Shown here: positions 34,786 through 45,570 of the stretch, in pieces
How positions within the stretch are numbered: the first letter of the stretch is position 1
How the letters are laid out: every line of letters begins with the position of its first letter
Assembly: GCA_023548195.1 (NCBI GenBank)
Contig: JAJHZJ010000752.1
Coordinates: 299,501 to 363,500, forward strand
From: Bettongia penicillata ogilbyi
Taxonomy: Eukaryota; Chordata; Mammalia; Diprotodontia; Potoroidae
Length of the DNA: 64,000 nucleotides
Reading direction: 5' to 3'
The notes under the pieces: generated by a model
Seen by the model: the letters and a program-made list of their open reading frames with translations, nothing else
The model's database searches: none
Told to the model about the DNA's origin: nothing
Translations under genes and position numbers: made by a program

Positions 34786-35108
34786 ATCCTTTGATCATTT
34801 ATCAATTAGAGAATAACTTATACTCTTACACATTTGCTTCAGTTTTCTATATATTTTAGAAATGAGGCCTATTTTCACAGATACTAGTTGCAAAAAATTT
34901 TTTTGCAGTTTGCTTCCGTCCTAATTTGGTTGCACTTTGTGCAAAAACTTTTCAGTTGAATTACTCAAAATTATCTATTTTGCACTTCATTTCATTCTCT
35001 ATTGTTCAGTCATAAATTTCTCAATTCTCCATAAATCTTACAAATACACTATTCCTTGCTCCCCTAATTTGTTTGCAGCATCAATCTTTATACCTAGATC
35101 ATGTATCC
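34786..35108 (-). mobile_element. Inner minus-strand L1, right part
   Basis: This resumes the ORF2 sequence broken at 30696, in the same order as the intact comparison at 4800-5180. At about 35108 the text jumps from 'atcatgtatcc' to sequence that in the comparison element lies about 950 bp further upstream in ORF2. I take this as the 5' truncation end of the inner L1 and the return to the outer L1. Confidence 0.6.
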
Positions 35109-36019
35109 CTTTATTCCTATGCTTTCCAGTGTTTTCAATAGAAATTGGTGTTGTATGAGATGATCATGTGATTTCCATTAGTTTTGTTGTTAATATGATC
35201 ATTAATTCTAATAGTTTTTGTTATATTAAAGTAGCCCTGCCTTCCTGGTATAAATTCTATCTAATCATAATGTATTATTTGCATAATTAATTGTTGTTCT
35301 CTGTTTGCTAATATCTTATTTAAAATTTTGGCATATATATTCATTAGAAAAATTGGTCTGTGATTGTCTTTCTCTGTTTTGGCTCTTTCTGGTTTAGGTA
35401 TCTAAATCATATTTGTATCATAAAAGGAATTTGATTCTATTCCTTTTTCAGCAATTTTCCCAAATACTCTATATGCTATTGGCATTAACTGTTCCTAAAA
35501 TGTTTGCTAGAATTCACATGTAAATTAATCTGGCCCTGGTGATTTTTTTTCCTATGGAGTTCAATGGTGGTTTGTTCAATTTCTTTTTCTGGGATGGGGA
35601 TATTTAAGTATTCAACACTGTTTTATGTTAATCTTTGCAATTTATATTTTTTAAAAATCTCGTTTACACCATCAAATTTATGGGCTCATAGTTGGGCAAA
35701 GTAATTTCTAACTGCAGTTTTAATTTCCTCCTCATAGGAAATTTTCCTTTTTGATATTGGCAATTAATTTTTCTTCTTTCTTTTTTTAATCAAGTTGACC
35801 CAAAGTTTCTCAATTTTATTGTTTTTTTTTCATAAAAGCAACTCTTAGTTACATTATTATTTCAATTAATTTCTTAATTTCAGTTTTAATAATCTCTCCT
35901 TTGGTTTTCAGTATTTCTATTTTGGTATTTACTTTGGGATTTTGGATTTGTTCTTTTTCGGGTTTCTTCAGCTGCATCCCCAATTCAATAATAACTAAAT
36001 CAATTCAATAATCTCCTTT
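35109..36019 (-). pseudogene. Outer L1 ORF2 pseudogene, RT N-terminal region
   Basis: This is the minus-strand RT region upstream of the catalytic motif, up to the linker. The comparison with 5700-6140 shows that about 440 bp of ORF2, including the ADD active-site motif, is absent from the outer element at the junction. A 20-bp tandem repeat (35981-36000 and from 36001) abuts the next insertion. Confidence 0.65.
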
Positions 36020-37250
36020 GTCTTTTTTTTAATGTACATTTTTTTAACTTTTTACATTCATTTTCACAAAATTTTAGGTTCCCAATTTTCTCCCTATTTA
36101 TCCCCTCCCCCTGCCCCAATACACCGAGCGTTCTAATTTTCCCTATCACCAATATGCCCTCTCCTCTATCATCCCTCCCTTCCCTTGCCCCCATCTTCTC
36201 TCTTTTTTTAATAGAAATTTATTTATTTAACTTTTTACATTCATTTTCAAAAAATTTTGGGTTCCAAATTTTCTCCCCTTTTATCCCCTCCCCCACCCCA
36301 ATACACTGAGCAATCTAATTTTGCCTATCACCAATCTGCCCTCTCTTATATCATCCCTCCCTTCTCTTCTCCCCATTTTCTCTTTTGTCCTGTAGGGCCA
36401 CATGGCTTTCTATTCCCCATTAACTGTATGTCTTATTTCCTAGTAGCAACAACAACACTAAAACGTTGTTCCTAAAACTTTGAGTTCCAAATTCTCCTCA
36501 TCCCTCCCTCCTCACCCATTCCCTTTGGGAAGGCAGACAATTCAATATAGGCCATATCTGTGTGTTTTGCAAGTGACTTCGATAACAGTCGTGTTGTGTA
36601 AGACTAACTGTATTTCCCTCCATCCTATCCTGCCCCCCATTGTTTCTATTCTGTCTTTTGATCCTGTCCCTCCCCAAGTGTTGACTTCAAATTGCTCCCT
36701 CTTCCCATTGACCTCCCTACCATCATCCTCCCCCCTTGCTTATCTCCTTCTCCCCCACTTTCCAGTACTGTAAAATAGGTTTACATACCAAAATGAGTGT
36801 GCATTTTACTCCTTCCTTTAGTCGAATGTGATGAGAGTAAACTTCATGTTTTGTTCTCAGCTCTCTTTTCCCCTCCACTAAAAAGTCTCCTGCTTGCCTC
36901 TTGAATGAAATATAATTTGCCCCATTCCATTTCACCCTCTCTTCTCCCACTACATTTCTCTCTCACCATTTACCTTAATTTCTTTTAAGATATGGTCCCA
37001 TCCTATTCAATTCACTCTGTGCTCTCTGTCTCCGTGTGTGCATGCATGTTTGTATATGTGTGTGGGTGCATGCATGTATGTGTGTGTGTGGGTGTGTGTG
37101 TGTACGTCTGTGTGTGATTCCACCAACTACCCAGATACTGAAACGTTTTAAGAGTTACAAATATTGTCTTTCCATGTAGGAATGCAAACATTTCACCTTT
37201 GGTAAGTCCCTTTTGATTTCCCTTTGCTGTTTGCTTTTTTATGCTTCTTC
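36020..37250 (-). other. HAL1-like 3' UTR with doubled tail
   Basis: About 1.23 kb lie from the ORF1 stop to the tail. The terminal unit of about 180 bp, beginning with a T run and 'aactttttacattcattttca', occurs twice (36023-36202 and 36203-about 36390). The copy at 19861 has only one. The rest (36390-37250) is pyrimidine-rich on the plus strand and matches 20040-20923 closely. Confidence 0.8.
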
Positions 37251-38350
37251 TCATTCTTGTGTTTGAAAGTCAAATTTTATTTTCAGCTCTGGTCTTTCCA
37301 TCAAGAGTGCTTGAAAGTCCTCTGTTTCATTGAAAGACAATATTTTCCCCTGAAGTGTTATACTCAGTTTTGCTGGGTAGGTGATTCTTGGTTTCAGTCC
37401 TAGTTCCTTTGACTTCTGGAATATCCGATTCCATGCCCTTTGATCCCTTATTGTAGAAGCTGTTAGATCTTGTGTTATCCAGACTGTATTCCACTGTATA
37501 GTGGAACTGTTTTTTTCTAGCTGCTTGCAAGATTTTCTCCTTGACCTGGGAATTCTGGAATTTGGCCACAATGTTCCTAGGAGTTTCTCTTTTTGGATCT
37601 CTTTCAGGTGGTGATCGATGAACTCTTTCAATACTTATTTTGCCCTGTGGTTCTAAAATATCAGGGCAGTTTTCCTTGATAATTTCATGAAAGGTGATGT
37701 CTACACTCTTCTTTTGATCATGGCTTTCAGTTAGTCCCATAATTTTTAAATTGTCTCTCCTGGATCTATTTTCCAGGTCAGTTGTTTTTCCCATGAGATA
37801 TTTCACATTATCTTCCATTTTTTCCATTCTTTTGGTTTTGTTTTATGATGTCTTGTTTTCTCAGAAAGTCATTAGCCTCCATCTGTTCCATTCTAATTTT
37901 GAGAACTATTTTCTTCAGTGAGCATTTGAACCTCTTTTTTCCATTTGGCTATTTCTGCTTTTGAAAGCATTCTTCTCCTCATTGGCTTTTTGAACCTCTT
38001 TTGCCAATTGACTGAGCCTATTTTTCAAGGTGTTATTTTCTTCAGCATTTTTTGGGTCTCCTTTAACAAGATATTGACCCGTTTTTCATGCTTTCTTGCA
38101 TCTCTCTCATTTCTCTTCCCAGTTTTTCCTCCACCTGTCTAACTTCATTTTCAAAATCCTTTTTGAGCTCTTCCATGGCCAGAGCCCACTGGACACCCAC
38201 TTATGATGTCTGGGATACAGAGGCCCCAACCTCCACATCTTTCCCTGATCATAAGAATTGCTCCTCGTCATCAGAAATGAAAGATGGGAACATCTGTTCC
38301 CCCAGAATGTAGCTTTCTATGCTCTTATTTTTCTTCCCTTTCCTGGGCAT
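37251..38350 (-). pseudogene. HAL1-like ORF1p pseudogene
   Basis: It starts at the complement of 38348-38350, giving MPRKGKKNKSIESYILGEQM, nearly identical to the start at 13771. An in-frame TGA at codon 34 (38249-38251) and several single-base indels break the coiled-coil half. Two overlapping frames keep the RNA-binding and C-terminal domains: 37327-37827 (RRDNLKIMGLTESHDQ, SPPERDPKRETPRN) and 37251-37631 (ending DFQTQE). Confidence 0.87.
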
Positions 38351-39022
38351 TTTCCCAGCCAGTTACTTGACTTCTGAGATTCCTCTCCACCCCTGCCTAG
38401 ATCCACCCAGCTAGTGCTTGGGGTCTGAGATTCAAATGCTGCTCCCTAGGCTCAGGGCTTTCAGGGGCGGGCGTGGCTGCTATTCAATGTGAGCTTAAGT
38501 TCTGATGCTCAGGTAGGGGCAGAGCCGCCTCCCAGGCCCAGTTACTTCAGGGGGTTTATTAGGAGACCTTAGGTAATGGCCCTGAGCTCCTGTCTGCTCA
38601 GGGAGCCCCTGGCCACCACTGCCTCTGCTGCTGCCTCTGCTGCTGCCGAGGGGGCCTGAGTCATGGATACACCCCGCTCCCCTCTCGGCGAGCCCAGAGG
38701 TCTGTCTTACTGACCTGGAGAGCCTCTGGGTGGAAAGACCTTCACAGCCAGCGGAGGTTCCATCCCTGAAGCCTGCTCGGATATGCTCCCCTGAGGCTGT
38801 GCCACCAGGGCAGCCCAGTGGTGGGCTCTGCTGTCCGGTGGGTGATGGACCTTTGGGGTCAGTTTTTCAGGACTCTCTGGAAGGGAAATCTCCATTGTGT
38901 TGGTGCGTAGCTTTCTCTGCTCCAGAATTTGTGGGGAGTTCTTTTTACAGGATATTTATGGGCTGTGGATTCAGAGCTAGCATACGTGAGTCTTTCTACT
39001 CTGCCATCTTGGCTCCTCCCCC
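38351..39022 (-). promoter_or_regulatory. HAL1-like 5' UTR / presumed promoter
   Basis: This GC-rich leader of 672 bp begins (minus strand) GGGGGAGGAGCCAAGATGGCAG. It aligns by eye with 13107-13770. It has only one CCAAGATGG box, unlike the two-box L1 leaders in this window. Plus-strand open frames here (for example 38730-39056) are antisense shadows. Confidence 0.6.
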
Positions 39023-39035
39023 AATAATCTCCTTT

Positions 39036-40735
39036 TTCTCTATTTTATTCATATAGGCATTCAAACATATAAATCTTCCCCTAAGAACTGCTTTTGCACT
39101 ATCCTACAAGATTTGGTAGGTTGTCTTCTGATTTTCATCCTCTCTAATGAAGTTGTTGATTGTTTCTATAATTTGTTGTTTAACCCAGTCATTCTTTAGG
39201 ATCAGATTCTTTAATCTACAATTAGTTTTTCTTTATATTTTCATGGCCTTTGATTAAATATAAGTTATATTGCATTATGATCTGAGAAGGACTACCTCTC
39301 CCTCTCTGCACTGGATTGTGAAATTTTTGTGTCCAGTACCTGGCCATTTTTTCTATATGTGCCATGTACCACTGAGAAGGCATATTCTTTTCTATTCCCA
39401 TTCTATTTTCTCCAGAGATCTATCATATTTCCTTTATCCAGAGTTCTATTCACCTCCTTAACTTCTTCCTTGTTTATTTTGAGATTTGATTTTTCCAGTT
39501 CAGAGATGGGGAGATTGAAGTCCCCCACTAGTATAATTTTGTTTTCTATTTCTTCCTGAAACTACCTTAACTTGTTATCTAAGAATTTAGATGCTATACC
39601 ACTTAGAATATATGTGTTTAATAATGAAATTGCTTCTTGTCTATGGTGCCTTTTAGCAAGATATATTTTCCTTCCTTATCTCTTTTTATTAGATCTATTT
39701 CTGCTTTTGCTTTGTCTGAGATTAGGATTGCTCCCCCTGTTTCTTCTTACATCTCCTGAAGTACAAAATATTCTGCTCCAGTCTTTTAACTTTACCCTGT
39801 GTTTATGGCCCTGTTTCAAAGGTGTTTTTTTTTTTTAACAGCATATTGTTGAATTATGGTTTTTAATCCATTCTTATATCCATCTAGGTTTTATGGGAGA
39901 ATTCATCCCCTTCACATTCACAGTTAAGATTACCATCTATTTCTCTCTATCCCTCCCCTTTCCCCATTTTTATGCTTTTAGTTCTCCCTCTTCCCTTCCC
40001 CTCCACAAAAGTTTGAATTTTTGACTGCTGCCTCCCTCAGTCTTCCCTCCCTTTATTCAGCCCCCACCCTTTTAATCTTCTTTTCCCTTACTAATTCTTC
40101 CCTCCCTTAATCTCACCTACTTTTTTGCTCCTTTCCCTCCTACTGCCTATAGAACTAATTGTATTTCTATACTTAACTGAGTTTGTTGTACCTTCCTTGA
40201 ATCCAATCAGATGAGAATACCTCTCAAGGATATTCATCTCCCTCTCCTCTTTCCCTCTGCTGCAATATATTTTTGTGCTTCTTGCTCTGGTGGAATTTAT
40301 TTTTTTCGGCCTCCTCCTTTTCTCTTCTCCCATTACAATCCCTTTGCACCCTTAAATCACATTTGTTATCATCACATGTTTTAATTTATACCCACTCACT
40401 CTATCTATGTATATACCATTCATATTTCATAATAAATATACAATTCTCAAGATTAACAAGTATCATTTTCCCTTATAGGGATATAAATAGTTTGCTCACA
40501 TTGTGTAAAAACTTTTTTCCCTCTGCTTACATTTTTATGCCTCTCTCGAGACCTGCATTTGAAGGTTGAATTTTCTATTGAGTTCAGATCTTTCCATCAG
40601 GAAGGTCTGGAAATCCCTTATTTCACTGAATGTCCACCTCCTTGCATGAAATATTATACTCAACTTTGCTGGGTAATTAATCCTTAGTCGTAGTTCCAGA
40701 TCCTTTGCCTTATGGAATTTCTCCACACTGGGCGT
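39036..40735 (-). pseudogene. Outer L1: ORF2 endonuclease part, spacer and ORF1 C-terminus
   Basis: The minus-strand endonuclease region occupies about 39036-39930. The segments complementary to the SDH-type and LVG-type motifs lie near 39280 and 39520. The inter-ORF spacer (39931-40535) is pyrimidine-rich on the plus strand. The frame at 40535-40756 holds the last 60 or so residues of ORF1 (AKDLELRLRINYPAKLSII...LNRKFNLQMQVSREA). The rest of ORF1 is missing, because at about 40736 the sequence becomes unrelated. Confidence 0.75.
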
Positions 40736-41476
40736 CAGGATCTCCCACTTGTCCACTGAGGTGGAGCTTGCTGCTTGCTTGTTGAGACATCTCCCATCCT
40801 GTACTAATCTCCTTCTGCCACAGAAAGAGGGAATTTTCCGTTAATCCCCTAGCCTCCTGAGCTACAGCAAAAAGGCTTCCATACCCTGTTATACATAGTA
40901 CCAATGTGATATTCACAGTGATCACTGTGGCCATGAATATTCTGGCACAATTATGAATAACAAAATACAGCAGAATCTCCACATGATAGATAGAACCAAA
41001 ATATTCACTCAGACACCAGAAATCCAAAATTATAATAGAAAGAAAAAATTTGTACACAGTAACAATGCAGAGGACAACACCATCCCCAAGGCTTCCCCCT
41101 GTTAGTCTTCCCACAAACCAATACCATTAAACAAATTAAAAGCAGATCCCTTTAAACAAAGTCACAAAGAAGTTTTTTTGCTTACACTAGCCAGCTTTGG
41201 CTAGACTTGGACCACTTTCCTCTCCACTCTACTGTAGCTCTGCCTCTCCCTGTTCCTCCCTTTCTGTTCCACAATTCAGACAAGGCCTCCCATCACGGGC
41301 TCCATGTAACGTAGGCAGGTGGCATGGACCTTTTAATGAATTGGAAAGATCTTCCTGTTTTAGTTAGCAGTAGATCTTTCTTTCTGCTTGCCTCACTGTT
41401 CCAGGATTTTTTTTTGTTGGGCCAATAATCTTTGGGATTTGCAAAGTCAAGGGAAGATGAGAACTACTTACTGTTT
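40736..41476. other. Unassigned block between the outer L1's ORF1 tail and 5' UTR
   Basis: This sequence replaces most of ORF1 and part of the leader. The minus strand has a 134-residue open frame (40710-41114) with a hydrophobic stretch (MATVITVNITLVLC), but it crosses the L1 junction and has no recognised domain. It might be LTR-derived or a template-switched cellular RNA. Part of it (from about 41340) could still be diverged L1 leader. I cannot name it. Confidence 0.4.
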
Positions 41477-41931
41477 ACTGTGACATCTTGGCTTCCAGAA
41501 GTTAAAATAGGTGATTTTTCAAACATTCAGTCTGTGGACTGATAGCCTGAGGACAGCTTCTGTCGTCACCACGGAGCCCATGCAAAACTACACCTCTTTC
41601 TCACCCAGTTCTTCCCTTCCTCCTCAACTCCTGACCAGGAGATCTGGGATTTGTCACTGCGGCCAGCTGGTCCATCCGCTGGGTCTGCCCAGGCCTTGCT
41701 ATGACCAGGTTTGCCCTGGTGTAGCCTGCAAACTCTGAACTCCTTTCCCACTCTGGTGCAACAGAACCTTTCTCTCAATCCTCAAGGTTGTCCTGGCCTG
41801 GAAGTCTGCAATATTTTGTCTCTTTGTAGATTCTACTACTGTACAATTTGCTCACATTCACTTTTGGAGACTGTTGGAGAGCTCACATAAATCCCCGCTT
41901 TCACTGTACAGTCTCGACTCCAGCCCCTGTG
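41477..41931 (-). promoter_or_regulatory. L1 5' UTR of the outer element
   Basis: On the minus strand this opens at about 41931 (AGGGGCTGGAGTCGAGACTG, a degraded version of the GAGCCAAGATGG box). A better-kept second box, the complement of GACATCTTGGCTTCC, lies at 41481-41495, about 430 bp inside. The layout matches 7306-7752. Confidence 0.65.
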
Positions 41932-42270
41932 AAGGGGTTTTAAACGCTGAGAAGCACATTTGATTCTGCAGGCAATGGAAGATCAGCGATATATTCTGAG
42001 TTGAGGGTGGGACTGGGTCAGAGGTTTATATGGTTAGGCCTCTGTTATAGGAAAATCACTTTTCTGGCTTAATAGAGAATAGATTGAAGTGGGGAAAGAT
42101 TTGAGGCAGGTAAACACAACAGCAGTCCATTGCAACAATTCAGATACGAGGTAATGAGGGCTGGTACTAGAGTGGTGAGAGGCAGAGGAAAGAAGGAGGC
42201 AAGCTTGAGAGATATTGCAAAGGTGAAAGTGGCCGACCTTAGTAGCAGATCTGATATGGGGGAAAGTGAC
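41932..42270 (+). repeat. Ancient interspersed repeat, right part
   Basis: This continues the repeat interrupted at 27803: GGTTTTAAACGC, then a 'ggaaaatcacttt...ggcttaatagagaatagattgaagtgggga' segment and a 'ttgaggcagg...attgcaacaattcag' segment, the order expected for one old mammalian repeat. Together with 27340-27803 it reconstructs as one element of about 800 bp. Confidence 0.6.
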
Positions 42271-42687
42271 AGATGATATGGAAAGATGTGTCCATATCTC
42301 TGATTCTTTTATTAAGTGAAGTGCCTCTTCAATTGATGAAGAAAGACTTCTCTTGATCAACTGGCCAAACAGATAGCAATGCCTCTGCAACCTTTAAATG
42401 TCTATGAATTTCAATAGTTGGATTCAGATTTGAGATCTATATGCAATTGTGGAAAGACATCCCTGCAGTTGTATCATATCAAGTTGTATCTTATCAAGAT
42501 AAGAAGATAGAACATAGGATTATTTTTCCTTCTCCATCTGTGCAGTATCCATGTAATCATAGTTACTAGACCAATCAGAAACACTATACAGCAAGAAGCA
42601 GAGATACACATTCTAGATAGGCACAGATATGGAGAGACCACAAAAAGAATTGTCTTTAATAAATGTTATTCTTCAGTAGGGATAGAT

Positions 42688-42727
<40 letters not shown>

Positions 42728-45307
42728 ATTGATAAAATAAATATATTTAAAAATTTACTATGTGACAGTCTCTAGATTAAGGACTGGTAAAACAAATGGA
42801 AGGAAAAAGATAGTCCCAATAGTCCAGGAGTTTGTATTCGAATAGGTGAAGATAACATAAAGAGAAATTGGAAATATTGCAAGGGCAAAGCTGATGCAAG
42901 GAGGTATAGAAGTCTAGAGAATGAGTTACGCTGGCAGTAAAGTAAGAATAATTGAGTTCCCTTGTGAAATGGAGGCCTACAAATAGAGGAAACTGAGATT
43001 CAAAAAAGTTGACCCTAGAAGTCTACCAGAGTAACTGTACCCATGAAGAAAGTATGGACTTCTAAGCCTTGAAGTAGTCACAATTTGCGAATTACCTTTG
43101 CCACACATGTACATACATGTATACCTTACTATTATTACACTATAAGTTTAGGTCCACTCTTCCCGATGCCAGTATGTTTATTCATAGCAGAGTATCCAGA
43201 TTATGTGGGTAGAGGTGAGCAGGGATATCTTGTAACTGATCTTCTTAACATGGCAGATTAATAAATGTTTTTACCAAGAGATAATTTTCCCTACTATCAT
43301 GTCTATTAATTAAAAAAAAAAAATCTGTTGATACTTGTGAACCATAGTGTTGAGCATAGACACAGGATTAATAAAGGAACTAAGGTTACAGCTATTTTGG
43401 GGGAATGTCATCTGCAAATATAGAAGAGTAAGTGGGGGACTTCCCTATACAGTGCATTACAATTCAACTCAAGCACCTATCTGATTTTCTCAAGGTTAAA
43501 CAATGATTTCTTTCTTTGTCTTTATAGTAAACATATACTCAGAGATCTCTGAATCTTTTATCCTATCATTTAGTTAGTGTTTACTTTAGATAGTGTTACT
43601 ATCATTTCAGCTTTGTGTTTAACCCCCAAAGGCTCACTAACAAATTAAGCACTGAAATGGATGACAGCGAAATTTTTCTAAAACTGATATCTTTTAAACT
43701 AATGGAGAAAGAGTAGCAAAACAAAGTCTTGGGAAGCAAGATTTAGAAATAGAGTTCAGTGGGAAAGTGTAAAAGTGAAATTGAGGAAGAGTTCATATAT
43801 AAATTTTCTTCAATAGCTCCATGGTTCTGCTATAATCTGTCTTCGAATGATGCAAAATTATAAACATGTAGGTGGAAATGGTTTTTAACAAAAGTATTTG
43901 GGCATATCATATATTTAACTTTTTTTGTTCTTTCCAAAGTAGAAATAGGAGCCTACAGCATGGACATTTATTTAGTTATATGATGCCTTTCAAATTAATT
44001 TATTTTAAGAAATCAGTTATATAGCATGTTTAAGTGAAATATACTAAGCCTATCTTTTTTATTATGGCAGCAAGGTAGATTATTTCCTGGCCATTAGAGT
44101 CTATGAGACCATATACAACTGGGGCTGTGCAAATTCACTTGCCTGTAAATTCACTTGCCTTTTTTCATTAACATTCCTTCCCAATAAACCATACCAGGTC
44201 ACAAAGATAACATTAAAAATGAATTTCTTCTATTGCGTAAAACTTCATATTTCCATAATTAAAAAAAATATTTTGAACTGGGAACTTCTACTAACAAATG
44301 AAACCTGCTCAATCATACTAATCATCCATACCTTTGGCCATGAGTCATTTTTCCATGTCCAAGAATAACATTGTTGTCATAGTCAACAACCATTTTATGT
44401 GTAAGAGAGGTAGCATGGTTTAAATCTATGAAACTTACTATGCTAATGAAGTGCAAAGGTCTGACAATATCTTGTTGAATAGAGTTCTGAATATTTCTAG
44501 TATAGAGGTAAAGGATGAAGCTGACAGCTCTATTATATCTTTTATTTTCTACTGTGATGAGGAGGATGATAATGAGTGATAACACATTTATATATTCTTT
44601 TCCAGTTTACAAGGTTATTTTCTCAAAAGAAATTATCACTGAGGTTGAGCAAGAGCAGAGTATTTGAAATATTCTTTCGCATTCACTGGATTTTTCCTAA
44701 TTGGTGTCTTGCCTCTGATGGTGCCTCAGAGAAATGATCATAAAATAATAAGAGTGTTAATAATGCCACTCAAAATGTTGTGCATTTTACTTGGACTTTT
44801 GAATTATTTCCTCAGTTCGGTAAAGGGCCTTAGGATTTCATTACAAGGACAAGAGCTATTTCAGGATGACAAATGGAATTTCTTTGCTGAAACAGCATCT
44901 GAATCTATAGTTTAATAGAAGAGTCTTCAGTGATATTTTCAGGCTTGGGGATTATTATATTTCAAGCAGAGGGAGATTTTGTACTTCAGATTTCTGTGTC
45001 ACATGAAGAAAACTTTTGAGTTTAAGTCTCCTGTAAGAATTTCAAATGTCATGACTGTCATTAATATTATTGGAAGCTAAGATTCCCAGGTAAACAAACA
45101 AGATGGATTTGATTTTATGAATATGTCTTTAGACGTACAATTAATCAGTTGTGAGATGCTATAACTGAAGAGATCTATTGTTGAAATGACAGTCATCTCA
45201 TTAATATCTTTTAAAGGGGCATGAGAAGTGTATTATAGATGCAGTCACAATTTTGTGACATGTACAAAGCATGCTTATGACTCTAACACAAAGGAAAACT
45301 TTAGTAT
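42271..45307. other. Gene-free region
   Basis: An (AG)n tract lies at 42693-42725. The segment 42738-43010 resembles the start of the repeat at 27340 and carries a MIR-like 'gaggaaactgagattcaaaaaagttg' piece near 42978. A 16-bp tandem duplication (AAATTCACTTGCCTGT) lies at 44131-44160. I see no gene. Confidence 0.5.
42693..42725. repeat. (AG)n microsatellite
   Basis: About 33 bp of AG with one AGAAG interruption at the start. Confidence 0.93.
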
Positions 45308-45570
45308 AGGGCACTTAGGTAACACAGTGGAAAGAATGCTCAGCCTAGAGTCAAGAAGACTCTACTTCCTAAGTCTGACTTCACGCACTTATTAGCTGCT
45401 TGATCTTGGGCAAGTCACTTAACCCTATTTGCCTCAATCCCTTCATCTATAAAATAAGCTGAAAAAGAAAATGGTAGACTAGTTCAGTACCTTTGCCAAG
45501 AAAACCCCAAATGGAGTCATGAAGAGTTAGATTAAACTAAAAATCATCTACACAACACAACAATAACAAA
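45308..45570 (+). mobile_element. tRNA-derived SINE with RTE-type tail
   Basis: The head has a pol III A-box-like segment (GGTAACACAGTGG, about 45318-45330) as in tRNA-derived SINEs. The middle has the CORE/tRNA-SINE segment 'cttgggcaagtcacttaaccc'. The end is 'gccaagaaaaccccaaatgg...catgaagagttaga', shared with SINEs mobilised by RTE/Bov-B-type LINEs. It closes with an A/C-rich tail near 45545-45570. The combination is typical of marsupial SINE families. The exact family is unknown to me. Confidence 0.8.

Larger units (their letters stand above)
36020..39022 (-). mobile_element. Complete HAL1-like element, minus strand, perfect 13-bp target duplication
   Basis: AATAATCTCCTTT flanks it at 36007-36019 and 39023-39035. 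On the minus strand the order is 5' UTR (39022-38351, starting GGGGGAGGAGCCAAGATGG), ORF1 (38350-37251), a 3' UTR with a GT tract and pyrimidine-rich blocks, and A-rich tails (T runs at 36023-36030 and 36203-36209). Total length is 3003 bp. No ORF2 sequence lies between ORF1 and the tail, and both ends are intact, so the ORF2-less structure is original to the insertion. This is how half-L1 (HAL1) elements are built. It sits inside the outer L1. Confidence 0.92.
27804..41931 (-). mobile_element. Outer minus-strand L1 of a nested composite (3' end left, 5' end right)
   Basis: The 3' UTR lies at 27804-28190 and the ORF2 C-terminal region at 28190-29700. After inner insertions ORF2 resumes at about 35109-36019 and 39036-39930. 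The purine-rich spacer (pyrimidines on the plus strand) spans 39931-40535, the ORF1 C-terminus 40536-40735, an unassigned block 40736-41476, and the 5' UTR 41477-41931. It is flanked by imperfect duplicates, AAGGGCTTTTTAAA (27790-27803) and AAGGGGTTTTAAA (41932-41944). Without its insertions the element would be about 6 kb, full length for L1. Confidence 0.8.

Noticed and set aside
40710..41114. 134-residue minus-strand frame with a hydrophobic segment
   Set aside because: It spans the junction with L1 ORF1 at about 40736 and has no recognisable domain. It is probably a chance open frame, so it is kept only as part of the unassigned block.
45308..45400. Genuine tRNA gene
   Set aside because: The head has A-box-like sequence only. 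It lacks a foldable anticodon arm and a clean B box, and it is joined to a SINE body.
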